Of a DNA stretch of 64,000 bases, positions 1 to 12,028 are shown piece by piece. The stretch's first letter is position 1, and each line of letters starts with the position of its first letter. The notes beneath the pieces are model-generated. The model worked only from the letters and a program-made list of their open reading frames with translations. It was not told the DNA's origin and ran no database searches. The position numbers were made by a program, and so were the translations under genes. Source of the stretch: Dryas octopetala (Eukaryota > Streptophyta > Magnoliopsida > Rosales > Rosaceae); contig OY992840.1 in assembly GCA_963921425.1 (NCBI GenBank), forward strand, positions 374,501 through 438,500, given 5' to 3'.

Positions 1-161
1 TTATTAAAACTAATTCAAAACCCCCTATTAGTCACTTAAACTCTCCCAAAACCCCATGGTCAACTAACATCCACCTATGTTTGACCCACATTTTTTTAAA
101 TATTCCTATTATAACCCTGTTATTCAAAATCAGTTTTCTTTTTTAATTTCTCTCATCCTCA

Positions 162-203
<42 letters not shown>

Positions 204-1541
204 CCCGCACCTTCTCTGTTCTCTCTCCTCCGCGTGCGGCGATCGCCGGCGCGTGTGGCGTCGTCTGGCAACGGTTGCCAGCAAGACCACCACCACCACC
301 ACAAGCTTCGTCTTTCTCTCCTCTTCCTCCCTCTGTCATCACTCGCCCCGAATTAAGCCCAAACAGCCCAGATCGCTGCGACTACGATCGGTGGTGCTCG
401 CCGGCGATCTGCCTTTTTCGGCAGAGTTGGAATGCCAAACCACCCAAGCCTTCTTCCTCTCGACGTCATGAGCACGATGGTGTGCTCGGATTCTCCATCC
501 AATCAGCCACGGCGGCAGATCGATGCCACAAAGGCCGCGGCTTTTCCGCCGGAGATCTGCCTTTTCCGGCAGCCATTTATGACGAGTCAGGTACCTATCT
601 TCTTCACCTCGTTGTGCTCTTCAATTATATGTATTTGGATTGGTCCAATTGTTGAAGAAACAAGAAAATCCAAATCAAACCTCACGACCACTGCGGCTGC
701 TCTGCCGCGAGTGGTGGCGATTAAAACCTTATTTTATTCATTTTTTAGTGGGTGAAAATTCAGTTTCTTGGATGGAACTTTAAGCCTATATTTATTGATT
801 AAACAGTTTCAGTTTGTGAAATATGAGTTTTAAATGAATTTTGAATGAAATTATGGTTCTGAAATATGATGAATCAAATTTGCAAGTAGAAACAGATCGA
901 GGCAGTGGCGACTGTCGTGTACTCGTCGCGCGTGAGGTGATCGGACGACGTTGTCTAGAGTTTCAGTTTCACTAAATTCAATTTCAGTGAATTCAGTTTC
1001 AGTGCATTCAGTGAACTGAATTTGAATTTAATGAATGCAATGAAATTGAATTCAGACTGAAACTGAATTTAGTCTATAGTGAAACACTGAATTGATATAA
1101 TTGTTATTTTTTGTCAAGTAAAGGTGTAATTATTTTAGTGAAGGTGTAATTGTTTCATCACTTAATTCAGTTTCAGTAAGTGAATTTATAACTGAATTCT
1201 TCAATTCAGTGTAACTGAATTTCTGAAATTTAGTTTCACTGTAATTGAATTCTTGAAATTCAGTTTTAGTGTAACTGAATTCTTGAAATTCAGTTTTAGT
1301 GTAATGAAATTCAATTTCAGTGTTTGATTTTAGTTTTAGCGAAATATTGAGTTCTAACAAAAACTTCAATTCCAGAAAAAAAAAAAAAACAGTTTCACCA
1401 AAATTCAGTTATAGTGATGTCAGCGTGCGTCAGAAGGGTAATTTAGGATTATAAGTTATAGGGGGTTTTGAAAGAGTTTCTAGATGGGTGGGGGTTTAGG
1501 CAAATTTTTTAGGTGATTAGGGAGTTTAAAATTAGGCACTA
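1..1541 (-). mobile_element. Truncated copy of a 1.86-kb MULE-like repeat element
   Basis: This stretch is a reverse-complement relative of 42981-44842. Shared landmarks are a CT microsatellite (164-200), a GC-rich block with CGCCGG motifs (about 220-560), a minisatellite built on ACTGAAACTGAATTT (about 960-1390), and the terminal part around 1430-1541 ending AGGCACTA. The window begins inside the element, roughly 75 bases from its other end, so its target duplication cannot be checked. The open frames in the GC-rich block are low complexity and I do not call a gene in them. It may be a non-autonomous MULE carrying captured host sequence; the evidence is the 9-bp duplication around the other copy. 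Confidence 0.7.
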
Positions 1542-2029
1542 TATACTTAATTTACAAAGTCAAACATAAATGAGAATTAATTACCAAAAAAATAAATGAC
1601 TAAACCTTTTAAATAAGGCATTAATACACACTAATTTGGAAAACTCAGAAAACTTTAAAATTTGGAAACGAAAACCAGAAATGAAAAATCTTAATATTCA
1701 ACTTTATAAATTAATGTTAATTAATTACAAAATTATTTTATGATAATACCTTGAAATAAAGCATTAATTGACAAAAATAAAATTTACTTTTTTTCAAATC
1801 ACAAAATGAATTTTTTTACAAAAAATGGATAATCCTACGTGACAAATTAAAAAATAAATATATATTTAATTTCTAAAAAAAAAAAAGTAATATCAAATTG
1901 AATCTCCAAAAATAGATGTATTTTTAATTAGCTCAACAAAAGAGCCGTCGAACCACGTCTAGGAGCGGGAGAGTACTAATTTGAATTTAAAGTTGAAAAA
2001 AAAAAATAATAGTAAACTTCTTCAGACCT
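1542..2029. other. AT-rich spacer, no gene seen
   Basis: Very AT-rich sequence between the repeat element and the BUBR1 5' region. It presumably contains the BUBR1 promoter, but I could not single out a TATA box with confidence. Confidence 0.5.
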
Positions 2030-2469
2030 CGTCCACCAGCACACCGCCCCTCTCAAGGCTCATCCCTCGCAGGCTATCATCTCATTATTTTCATCCGCCA
2101 TCAGAAATTTCTATCAAAACTCGATCTTTTCAAGTTGTCATTCCTTCCTGACTGGCCGATAATTCACTCTTCTCCCTCTCAGATCTTTCACTCTCGAGTT
2201 TCCGTTGGATTGGCTTGTTTCCGGTCTGCAGGTAAGCTTCAAATTTCACGAGAACAACTTTCTATTTTCTGTGATTTTTGAATTTTATGAACACCAAACA
2301 TGAAAATATTACTGAAATCTTGTAATTATGTGCAACTACTTGTGATTTGGTGGCTGGGAGATAAGCAATGGTAGTTTTAATTTTTTCTGGATTTTATTCT
2401 CGTTATAAATTAATCTTTTTTTTCTTGGAATTCTTGGTGCCCAAATTGGGATACAGTGCGGGAGTGAGT
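2030..2469 (+). promoter_or_regulatory. BUBR1 5' UTR with a UTR intron
   Basis: The stretch of about 2030-2231 is pyrimidine-rich and less AT-rich than its surroundings, and it ends in a good donor (CTGCAG/GTAAGC at 2232). The acceptor is probably the CAG just before TGCGGGAGTG near 2456. This would make a leader exon, an intron of about 225 bases and a short second leader piece before the ATG at 2470. The transcription start is not defined. Confidence 0.45.
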
Positions 2470-5395
2470 ATGGCGGATAGTGGAGTTGAGATAGAGAAAG
2501 TGGAGAGGTTGGACCCAGAGACGGAGTTTTTGGCATCGAAGCGAGAGACAGGGAACGAGTGGGAGCTGTTTAAGGAGAATGTACGGCCCTTGAAGAGAGG
2601 CCGCAAAGTTGCCATCTTGAACGACGCTCTCAAATCTCACACCGACAATCAACTCAAGAAGTCCCTCTTTGACCAACGAAGGTCTTCTTCTTCTTCTTCA
2701 AAGGATCAACTTCATCTTCCTTCACTTCCTCGCTTTTCTATATAAAGGCCTTTATCTTGATTTTTATTCCTTTTTAATCATTAGGCGGTTGATTCAAGCC
2801 ATTGACGAGTATCAAGGAGATGATCCTCTCCACCCATGGCTTGAGTGAGTACTCACTACTACTCTCTACTTTTTCCCATTTCAATCATTTCATTTGCATC
2901 TTTTCCATTTCGCAAATGGGGTGTTATAACTTGTTGCACAGAAAACAAAAATGTAGGTTTTTTGTTATTATTTGTGACTTGGTATGTTGTCCTTCAATTT
3001 TCTATCTTTGTCTCTCTCTGAAAGGTGCATCAAGTGGGTTCAGGAAGCATTTCCCCCTGGTGGGGATAGCTCGGGATTGGTTGTGATATACGAACAATGT
3101 GTGCGCACATTTTGGCATTCAGACCGCTACAAGGATGATCTCCGCTATCTCAAAGTCTGGTTGGAATATGTGGGTTCTTTTCCTTTCTCATGTTCAAATT
3201 TGACATTACTTTCTTTCTAGTTCTAGCCTTCTAGGTGCCAGTTTCAGACCCTTAATTGATAATGTTGAGAATGAAATTCATTCTGCAGGCTGAAAATTGT
3301 GCGGATGCTCAAGTCATTTACAGTTTTCTCGATGCAAATGAAATTGGCAAGACACATTCTGAGTTCTACATATCACATGCTTTGCTCATGGAATCCAAGA
3401 ACAAAATGAAAGCTGCCAATGAAATATTTAATCTTGGGATATCTAGGTTACCTTTTGTTGAATTTGATGTCTCGTTTTTTGGTGTTTCGTACACATTGTA
3501 GAACTGCATTAATTATTCCATTTTACAGGAATGCTCAGCCCATAGAAAAATTGAAGGATGCATTTAGGAAATTTCTTGCTCGCTCAATGAGAATGCCAAA
3601 AGCTTCAGAGGTATGAAAACCCATTTACTGTTTTTGCAGGACATATTTTAGTATTGGTTTTGTACAAGCCATTTACTCTTCAATCTTTTTGAACTTTTAG
3701 GAGGATTCAATGGAGAATCACTTGCCTACCCGGAGCTTTGGAACTCTCCTTTCTAGGGGAGAAAATCGTAAGTTCTATTGCTATTTTCTGGATTAGTATA
3801 TTCCTGCATTATTTAATTCCAAGAGATGTTGCAGGAATGCAGACCATGGAGAGCTCTGATCTGTTGAGGAAGAATTTGAAGCGAGACAGGTGAGCGTATG
3901 GAGTTTCATATACTTTATTTTCTCTAGGTTAGTTGGATTATTCTAAGTAAAAATATTTGTCCTGAATTGTACTGAACCTCAGAAACTTGTTAACGTATCA
4001 CCTAAAACCCAATAAGTTGTATGTCCATTATCAGTTCAATTATGCCAGTTTTGATAATTTGTCGTTGCACAAGAAATTTGATTCCAAAAGGTGTTGAATG
4101 AGATTTTGTTATTGTTTTCTCTTTAGTTTCTTTTTCTTGAAAATAGAAATTGATAGTAATATACCTAGAAGCTGAGCATTCTTTGTTTAGTTTCTGTAAA
4201 TGCAGTGAAAGTGACTTCAAACACATCTTGATTCCATTAGTCATTATATTCTTGTAATAAAGGTCTTTCTAAAATAATGAGGCAGATCAGTTAAGTAGTT
4301 TAACTTTTCTGGTGACTGAAATTTCCACTGTCATAACTTATATTGTGATTTTTTTTCACTGGACTTATAAACTTCCTTTTGTTTAGTTCGTTCCATTAGT
4401 CAGATCCTTCATTTCTCTTTCTTATTCTTTTTTTTTTTTTTTTTGTCATTCTTCTTCCATTCACTTAATATGATGCTTGATCAATATGCACATACTTTGT
4501 TTTGCCTGTGGGCATGCTGTTTATATTTATGAGCTGTTAGAAAACTGGTGCATGAGATCATAAGTTTTCCTGGCATTTTAGGGTTGGCGTCCCAGCTCCG
4601 ATTAGCATTTACAAAGATTCAAATTCTGTTGATATTGGCTCGCATCACCATCCAGACCAGAATTCTTGGCGCACCCTTGGACCTAGAACAGAGAGAAATA
4701 AAGAAAATAATGCAATCCCTACCAAGTGGACAACATACAAGGTTTTCTACCCTCTTCTGCTTCAATATATAATTGATGGAAAATTTGATACTTTGATATG
4801 CTCACAGCGAGTTATCAAACTGTAACTAAGGTTTAATTCTTTCAGATTCCTCAGAGACCTGGGTCTAGAACTGGCGGAGCAGGTGCTAGTAGTATTGAGG
4901 TTTTTGTCGATGAAGAATGTGAAGAGTGAGTAATATGACAGTTAATTTAGTTTAATCAGTATTTTTTTTTTTTTAAATGTTAACCCATCTTGGTAACTTA
5001 TTCTGAAAACGTGATCCCATATGACAAACTGTTGTAACAATCTAGAGCAGCTTTTGTGATGTTTTCAGAAGTTTGTTAAAATAATGGCAGGGTTTCTGTT
5101 GCAAAACAATTCTTTCCATCGCATTATTATTTATTTGCTTGTTACAATTTTCTTTCCAGGACACATGGAATGAATGTTGAGGGTGCCAAGTCTTCAACCT
5201 TGCAGCTTAGACAGGGGGATGAGCGTGACCTCAAAAAGTAAGCATTAGTTTTTCTGAGAATTTTGGTTTAGAATCTAATATGCTGTTTGTTTCAATTGGT
5301 AATAAGCATTTCCAAATGTTGTTTTGTGCAGGGAAACGGAGTTGTTGAGGGAGGATCCATTACGCAATTTCCCTCCAAACAGCCTTCCTAGATGA
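2470..5395 (+). CDS. BUBR1: BUBR1/MAD3-like spindle assembly checkpoint protein (BMF2 type)
   Basis: Coding exons: 2470-2681, 2785-2844, 3025-3169, 3289-3446, 3529-3610, 3701-3767, 3835-3889, 4582-4741, 4846-4925, 5160-5237 and 5332-5395; together 386 residues, close to the usual plant BUBR1 length. The N-terminal part is a BUB1/MAD3 homology TPR region (about residues 30-210; motifs DDPLHPWLECIKW and LLMESKNKMKAANEIF). Two KEN boxes are visible, at residues 35-37 (ELFKENVRPLKRGR) and 300-302. There is no kinase domain, as expected for plant MAD3-type proteins. Known role: binding CDC20 and inhibiting the anaphase-promoting complex until kinetochores are attached. A 5' UTR intron probably starts at 2232 (GTAAGC) and ends about 2456. 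I chose the ATG at 2470 because the upstream in-frame codons lie in that intron. Confidence 0.9.
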
Positions 5396-6699
5396 TAAAT
5401 GCATTAATTCTATGATTGTTGCAGTGCTGTGTGATTTCTTGGTGGGTCAACTTTTTGTCTCCAAAGCCTTATCCATGTTTATGCATTTCAAGTTTCAAGT
5501 TGGATGTGTTAACTTTCAACTTAACTTGTTTAAAGGTTGAGAAATTCTGGGGCAAGCAGACTCATGGCCTGTGATCTTGTGATCTTGATAAGATCCTAAC
5601 CCTGGTTCTCCTGCTTACTCAAGCTCATGTCAAGACATTTCATCAGCCCATTCTCCAGTAGACCAACACACTGTTGTGATTGTTTTGCTGATTGTGTAGG
5701 AATATTCCTCAGCTTCTAGAAGTGCTTTGTAATCCTTCGGGAAAAATATGCTTGCTGATACAATTAAATTTGGGTGAATTCCACCAGAATTAACTGATGT
5801 ATGTTTGTGATATTCTATGGATATGCAAAGAGCAATCTATAATCTGATGTTTAGAAATTAGAATTTCTCCTTTCAGTTGGTCAACTTTCACCTGAATACG
5901 CATTTACAAATAAAGTCTCACTTCATTATTAGTTTGTATTAGAGGAGAAGCCCCTTTGGTTCCGCAATAAAACATAATTTTAGTTTAATGGGCTTGTGTT
6001 CTAATGAGATAATTAATTAAGAAGCTCCATTAACTTGTGGTTATGTTCAGTGTTACAGTTTGGTTTTCTTTTCCTTCTTTCTTCCATTTGTTATTATTAT
6101 TATTTTTAGTTTATTTTATAATTAGTGTCTTGTGACTCTGGCTTGACTATGCTGTGATTTAGAATCAACCCAATTGAAGTGGAGGGAAAATTAGGTTAAA
6201 AAATAAGAAATCTGTAATAGGGGTGTTTGATCTTTGCCTCTGTTCCTTTAAATATCACCGGGGTAGCAATCATGAATCAAGAACTTCTGGAGAGAGCATG
6301 AATGACATTTAATAGAGGTATAACCCGGGATGTGAGTGTGAGTGTTCTTGTAGATAAATTAATTTCTGAGTTTTAGAGATTTGGAAAAAAAACGAGGAAG
6401 GGATGAAGCTAGAGAGCAATATCATGGTCTACAGAGTATGGGTTTCAACATGTGATTTGCTACCCACCCATTCAAGGTGGGGGGTGTCCTACTAACTCAA
6501 GGGCTTAGGGGTGCCATACGTGGCTTAACCTTCATCGTAGAATTAATCACTTTAATGCTCTGATTAGTTACAAGTCCATGCTATAAGGCTTGGCAAGATA
6601 AGAGCAATAAGGAAAGCGAAGATAGTGAAGGAATCTCAATGGAAAATGTAAATGAAGAGAGGGTGTGGATTTTTTTTCGGCCTAAAAAAAAATGATTTT
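5396..6699. other. BUBR1 3' region and spacer
   Basis: The sequence after the stop at 5393-5395 includes an AATAAAG polyadenylation-like signal near 5909. No further coding sequence is recognisable. Confidence 0.4.
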
Positions 6700-7264
6700 T
6701 TTTTTTTATTTTTTATCACAAATGGTCCATCAACTTTCACCCAAATATCAATTTAGTCTTTAAAGTGTATTTTCCCTCAATATGGTTCTCTATTTTTACT
6801 ACCGCATATCCATGTTGTCCTTTCATTGTATTTCGTTCAAATTTTCATAAAAAATTGTTATGTGCAATGCACGTAATCCTTTTTCCATGGGCAAAATAGT
6901 CTTCACACGTTCTATAACCATTCAAAAATATCTTACAAATTTTTTGTCACTCTTTAATTCCAAGTTTACCTTTAAAAAATACTAAACAAATTAAAGATAA
7001 AATAATTAAAAAAAAATCATCTCCAACTCTAGTTTTAACACATTCTCTCTCAATGTGTTAAGACATTATCATCCCTGAAAAAAGGTTTCGTGCAGCACAC
7101 ATGATCATTTTATACAGAAATTCAAATAGAATTGAACAAAAGAGCAACATTGATGTGTAGTGGTAAATATGAAGGATTACATTGAGTGAATATATATTTT
7201 AAAGACCAAATTGATATTTTGATAAAAAGTTGAGGAACCATTTGTGATAAAAAGTCAAAAAAAT
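6700..7264. repeat. Inverted-repeat (MITE-like) element
   Basis: The left arm around 6710-6790 (TTATCACAAATGGTCC, then ATCAATTTAGTCTTTAAA) returns as its reverse complement around 7175-7262 (TTTAAAGACCAAATTGAT, then CCATTTGTGATAA). The arms are about 80 bp with scattered mismatches and the interior is non-coding. This is typical of a non-autonomous DNA transposon. I could not define a target duplication. Confidence 0.7.
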
Positions 7265-7433
7265 GCTGTTATTCTCACCCTTTATTCATCTCACCCACCT
7301 TATTTTTCCACTTCTTATTTAATTTTATAAAATATGAATATACTCTTTTCATCCACCAATATTCCTCCACCAATATTCCCAAGTAGGATTACTATTTGGT
7401 AGCGCATAAAAACGTTTAGTGGCAACAAAACAT

Positions 7434-7674
7434 GGAGAAAAACTTTGATGGGAACAACCCCAGCCAACTCACTTCGCTGAGTGGCACTAACATCCATTCA
7501 AAATTTGCCATTTGTTCCATTTTATTTTCAATTTTCAATTTATTTTCTCTCTAAAATTTACTTTTAGATAAAATTAAAAAAAATTAATTAACAAATGGCA
7601 AATTTTGAATAGATGGTAGTGCCACTCAGCAAGGTGAGTTAGCAGGGGTTGTTCCCACCGAAGTTTTTCTCCTC
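7434..7674. repeat. Fold-back (MITE-like) element with arms of about 85 bp
   Basis: The left arm 7434-7517 (GAGAAAAACTTTGATGGGAA through AAATTTGCCATTT) pairs with the right arm 7589-7674. The loop is about 70 bp and AT-rich. Mismatches are few, so the transcript would form a strong hairpin. No protein coding is supported. Confidence 0.75.
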
Positions 7675-7940
7675 CAGTGACAACTTGCCTATAGCTTATT
7701 ATTATTTTTTATTCTTTTTCTAAATAATTATTTGCTATTTTTCAATTATAAGTATGTTTTTTTAAGTACTTGTTGGGTAACTCAGTTGGAATGACACTAG
7801 ATTTACTTACAATGCATCCAAGTTTGATCCCCCTCTAAATAAAAAATAAATGTATGCCTTCTTAAGTAATTTTTCCAAAGTAAAATTAGATTTAAATTTT
7901 GAACAAATGACAATAATGGTCCTCGAACTTTACCTTTATT

Positions 7941-8199
7941 ATCACTTTGGTTCACAAACTTGTTTTTTGAATTCTATAGTCTGTAAAATTTCACCTGTGT
8001 ATCACTTAAGTCTATTCCATCAATTATAGTCACGTAGGTAAAAATGGTAACTCATCCCTTCTTTTTTCCCAACGTGATATACATGACTAAAATTGACAAA
8101 AAAATATAGATAAAATTGACGGAATGGACTAAAGTGATATACGGGTGAAAATTCGTGAACTATAAAATTCAAAAAACAAGTTTGTGGACCAAAGTGATA
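7941..8199. repeat. Inverted-repeat (MITE-like) element
   Basis: ATCACTTTGGTTCACAAAC at 7941 is mirrored by GTTTGTGGACCAAAGTGAT ending near 8199. The arms extend about 90 bp on each side of a centre near 8070. It is the third fold-back element within 1.5 kb. Confidence 0.75.
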
Positions 8200-9292
8200 C
8201 TTGGTTCTCTTTGGGTTGTTTATTCCCAAATAATTGGGAATTATTCCTTCCACTTTTGTTGCTCATGGGTTGGTAGAACTTAGTTTCATTTTGCTTCAAT
8301 TGTTACCATTATCCAAGCCGGTGGCCCAATATTAATGGCGTTTTTCATAAATTACAATATTCTTAGTGCAGGGGGTTGTACGTGAGTTCCATTGAAATGT
8401 CTTAGTACAGGGGGTTGTGCGTGAATCCATTAACAACACATGGATTAGCTGATTTGGGGGTTGTGGCAAGAAGACATACATAACCATTGTTGGTTTGATT
8501 GCCGAAGGCGTGAACGGCCCATTACTCAGGTCAGTTGTGAACTCATATTTTTGTGTATATTTTTTGTGGTTTCATGGGTTGCTCAGCTTCAAACATTGAA
8601 ATCTTTGTGGTTCTATTTTTTTTATTTGGGGTTTAGCACTTTAGTGTGTTTTGAGATTCGTTAAGATAGTAAATTAATGTTTTGATTGTCGTGGTTGGTG
8701 TTAGTGATCATTGATTAGAGTTTGCTGCAATCATGATTTTGCAATGGTATTTTAGAGATTTGAGTTATTATGTTCTAGGAGTCAAGCATGAGAATTCTTA
8801 ATAAATTGATAAATTGATTAGTTTCACTCATACCAACAAAAACTGTTGTATATATACAATTAACAAACTCTCTTCATTTGGTGCTGTATTGTGTAACCAC
8901 TGAGGCAATGTACTTTTTGTTTATATTGTCTTGATGTACCCAGTGGGAATTTAGTGTATATGGTTTTCAATAGCCAGCTGTACCTCAATTAAATGTTTTG
9001 GTTTTTAATAACTTTTTACTTGCTGGAAGGCTGAGTTTGAGCTCTATAAGTCATATTGATAAAAATGCCCAATGTTATTGTTGATTTTAGCTTGAGTCAT
9101 AAAATAAAAAATTCCTATATTGTTCCTGCTATCCTTTGTTTAATTTTGTATTAATATGCCTTATTTCCAAGTGACTTGCAATTTGACTTATTGCAGTAAT
9201 CGTGCAGGCTAAGACTGCGTTTCTGTACTATAGCAACCAGGGTTATTGCTTGATTGAAGGCTCATCCAGTGTATCACTTAGTTGGAGCAATT
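8200..9292. other. Spacer, no gene seen
   Basis: AT-rich sequence upstream of the CACTA-derived coding remnant. A short direct repeat (CAGGGGGTTGT followed by ACGTGA or GCGTGA) occurs near 8369 and 8406. Nothing else is supportable. Confidence 0.4.
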
Positions 9293-11111
9293 ATGAATAA
9301 GGGTTGGGTAAAGCTTGATCGCAAGAGCCTTGAGTATCAGACTCACCTCACGCAGTTCCTAGATACCTGTTTCTGAAACCATTCTGTTGATAATAGAGTA
9401 CAATGTCCTTGTCGATTATGCTACAATAGATTTTGGAGGTTTAGAGATGAAATTCATGACCATCTTATAGTTGAAAGTATGGATCCTAGGTACATGGAAT
9501 TGCAATGGATCAATCACGAAGAGCCTTTAACGAATCCAAGCATTCCCTATAATGAAACTGACATTGGTGTTATGAAGCACGACACTGAGTTATTTAACAT
9601 GCACTATATGATTGGTGATCTATTTTCTTCATCAAGCAGTACTGAGCCAGTAGAAGGCAACTGTACAACCCCACCAAATGCCCCTAGATGTAGTTCGGAA
9701 GCCCAAAAGTTCTACAAATTTTTGGAGGATGCGGATGCCCCACTTTATCCCGGTTGTGACCGCATCAAAAGGCTTGAGTTCATTTTTTCTCTTTATCATA
9801 TAAAATGTTTGCACGGTTGGTCTGACAAGTTTGTTTCTGACCTTCTAACCTTGCTCAAGAGATCCTTTCCTATAGGAAAGACGCTCTCTCCATGTTTTAT
9901 CATGCATACTAGGAAACTGATTGGTGAGCTTGGCTTGTCATACGAAAAGATTGACGCTTGTCGACATGATGACTGTATGCATTTTTGGAAGGATCACAAT
10001 AGTGATGTCTCATGCAAGATATGTGGAGAAGACCAGTACACCAGCTAGGGAAGTGGAAGTGGTCACAAGGTTGTCGCTAAGGTTTTGAGGTACTTTACAC
10101 TTGCTCCACGACTTCAACAATTGTATATGTCAAGGCATACTACTGAGTATATGACTTGGTACGCTTCAAACTGTGTGAAATATGGTATCATAAGGCATCT
10201 GGCTGACTCTTCTTCTTGGAAGGAATTGGACAATCATTTTTCTCACTTTGTAAATGACCCACGAAATGTCAGAATCGGTCTAGCAAGCGATGAGTTTAAT
10301 CCGTTTGGGCACATGAGTAGCCAACACAGCACTTGGCCTGTAGTTATTTCAATCTATAATTTGCCCTCTAGATATGCATGAAGCAGCCATACTTGTTCCT
10401 TTCTCTGCTGATTCCGGGTACTAAAGCCCCGGGAAATGACATTAACATTTACTTGGAACCCCTTGTGGAAGAGTTATGTTTCTTGTGGACTGAGGGCATT
10501 CGTACTTACAATATTGCAAAAACCAGTCATTCACCATGCGGGCAGCATTGCTTTGGACAATAAATGATTTTCCGGCAATTGCCAATTTGTCCGACTGGAG
10601 CACGAAAGGAAAATTGGCTTGTCCACAGTGTAACCATTTCATGGAATCCCAATACTTGAAGCGGGGTCACAAGCACTGTTATTTGGGCCACCAGAGGTTC
10701 CTTCTAATTCACCACCGGTTTCGAAGAGAGATGAGTGCTTTCAATGAGATGGTTGAGAAACGGCTTGCCCTTATCTCCTTAACTGGGACTGCCGGTTTGC
10801 AACAGCTAAGCACTCTATCGTTCAAATTTGGCAAGCGTCAGTTCAACCCACTTGCTACGCAATGCAGTAGTTCAGGTGAATTGATAAACTACACTGGTCC
10901 ATGGAAGAAGCAAAGTGTATTTTTTACTTTACCGTACTGGGAGTTCAATCTCCTTTGTCATAACCTGGACGTCATGCATATTGAGAAAAATGAATGCGAC
11001 AATTTGGTGGGTACACTCCTGGGAATTGAAGCCAAAAACAAAGATGACATCAATGCAAAGGTTGATTTGGAGTTGCTAAATTGGAAGCCGCTAGACCCAT
11101 CAGACGTGTAA
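9293..11111 (+). pseudogene. CACTA (En/Spm) TNP2-type transposase, 5' part, broken
   Basis: The reading starts at an ATG at 9293 with a transposase-associated N-terminal domain (cysteines in CPCRLCYNRF, then FRDEIHDHL). It continues through 9479-10048 into a zinc-binding stretch (CRHDDCMHFW, then CKICGE) and the TNP2 domain at 10085-11111 (SDEFNPFGHMSS; GTKAPGNDINIYLEPL; LDVMHIEKNECDN). The order matches plant CACTA TNPD/TNP2 proteins, which cut the element ends. It is broken by an in-frame TGA near 9374, an in-frame TAG ending at 10048, and frameshifts near 10378 and 10540. I saw no CACTA terminal repeats nearby. Confidence 0.85.
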
Positions 11112-11143
11112 GTAAAATTTACTGACCGCCTGCAGCATTCACC

Positions 11144-12028
11144 TTGAGCAACATGGAGAAGGTACAGTTTTGCAAACTGTTAAAAAGTGTGAAACTCCCA
11201 GATGGGTATTCATCAAACCTTGCTCGATGTATCAACGTCAAGGAGAAAAAAATCCAGGGTTTGAAGATTCACGACTTTCACGTGCTTCTACAACATTTAG
11301 TTCCGTTAGCTATAAGGAGGTTGCTCTCGAAGCCTATCACTTCCATTTTCCTTGAGTTATGTAATTTCTTCAAGACTATTTGTAACAAAACATCCACTTC
11401 GAAGGCATTCCTGGATCTGACCCCCCGTATAGCTCTAACATTGTGTCAAATAGAGCGTATCTTTCCCCCTGCATTTTTCGATGTTATGATTTATCTGTCA
11501 ATACATCTTGCCACCGAAGCCTCTATTGGGGGACCAGTTCAGTACAGATGGATGTATCCAATTGAGAGGTACAAAACAAACATAAAACTATATTTTTTGT
11601 GTTTATATTATTATGCTAACACTTTGTGTTGTTGGTACCTTCCACTGAAATGACTTCAGATTAATAACTATCAAATTTATTGATCAATCACTAGGTACCT
11701 ACACACTCTCAAGTCTTATGTGAGAAACAAAAGTCGGCCAGAAGGCAGCATAGCTGAGGGATACATCATTGAGGAGTGCTTGTCCTTCTGTTCAATGTAT
11801 TTGGAAGGAGTTGACACTCGCCGCAATCGTGTTGGCAGAAATAGCTACGAAGGTGAGAATGTCACTCGGCTAGGTTATGCTATTTTCCAGGGGCAAGGCA
11901 ATCCCAAAGATAGTGACACCAAATTCTTATTAGACAACAAGTTGAGGGAATGTGCGCATCGCAATGTTCTTTTTAATTGTGCAGAAGTTCAAGACTTTGT
12001 CAGATATGAACTCAGTAACCATTTGTAA
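11144..12028 (+). pseudogene. CACTA transposase continuation, DUF4218-like region
   Basis: 11144-11653 reads DFHVLLQHLVPLAIR, LCNFFKTIC and MIYLSIHLATEASIGGPVQY, the hallmark of the DUF4218 segment that follows TNP2 in plant CACTA proteins. After an intron-like break it resumes at about 11697-12028 (LHTLKSYVRNKSRPEGSIAE, then YIIEECLSFCSMYL). It is collinear with the remnant at 9293-11111 and part of the same decayed gene. Confidence 0.8.

Noticed and set aside
77..755. Overlapping plus-strand open frames in the GC-rich and CT-repeat block
   Set aside because: They are low complexity (CT-repeat leucine/serine runs), overlap in different frames, and lie inside a repeat element present again at 44 kb without conserved frames.
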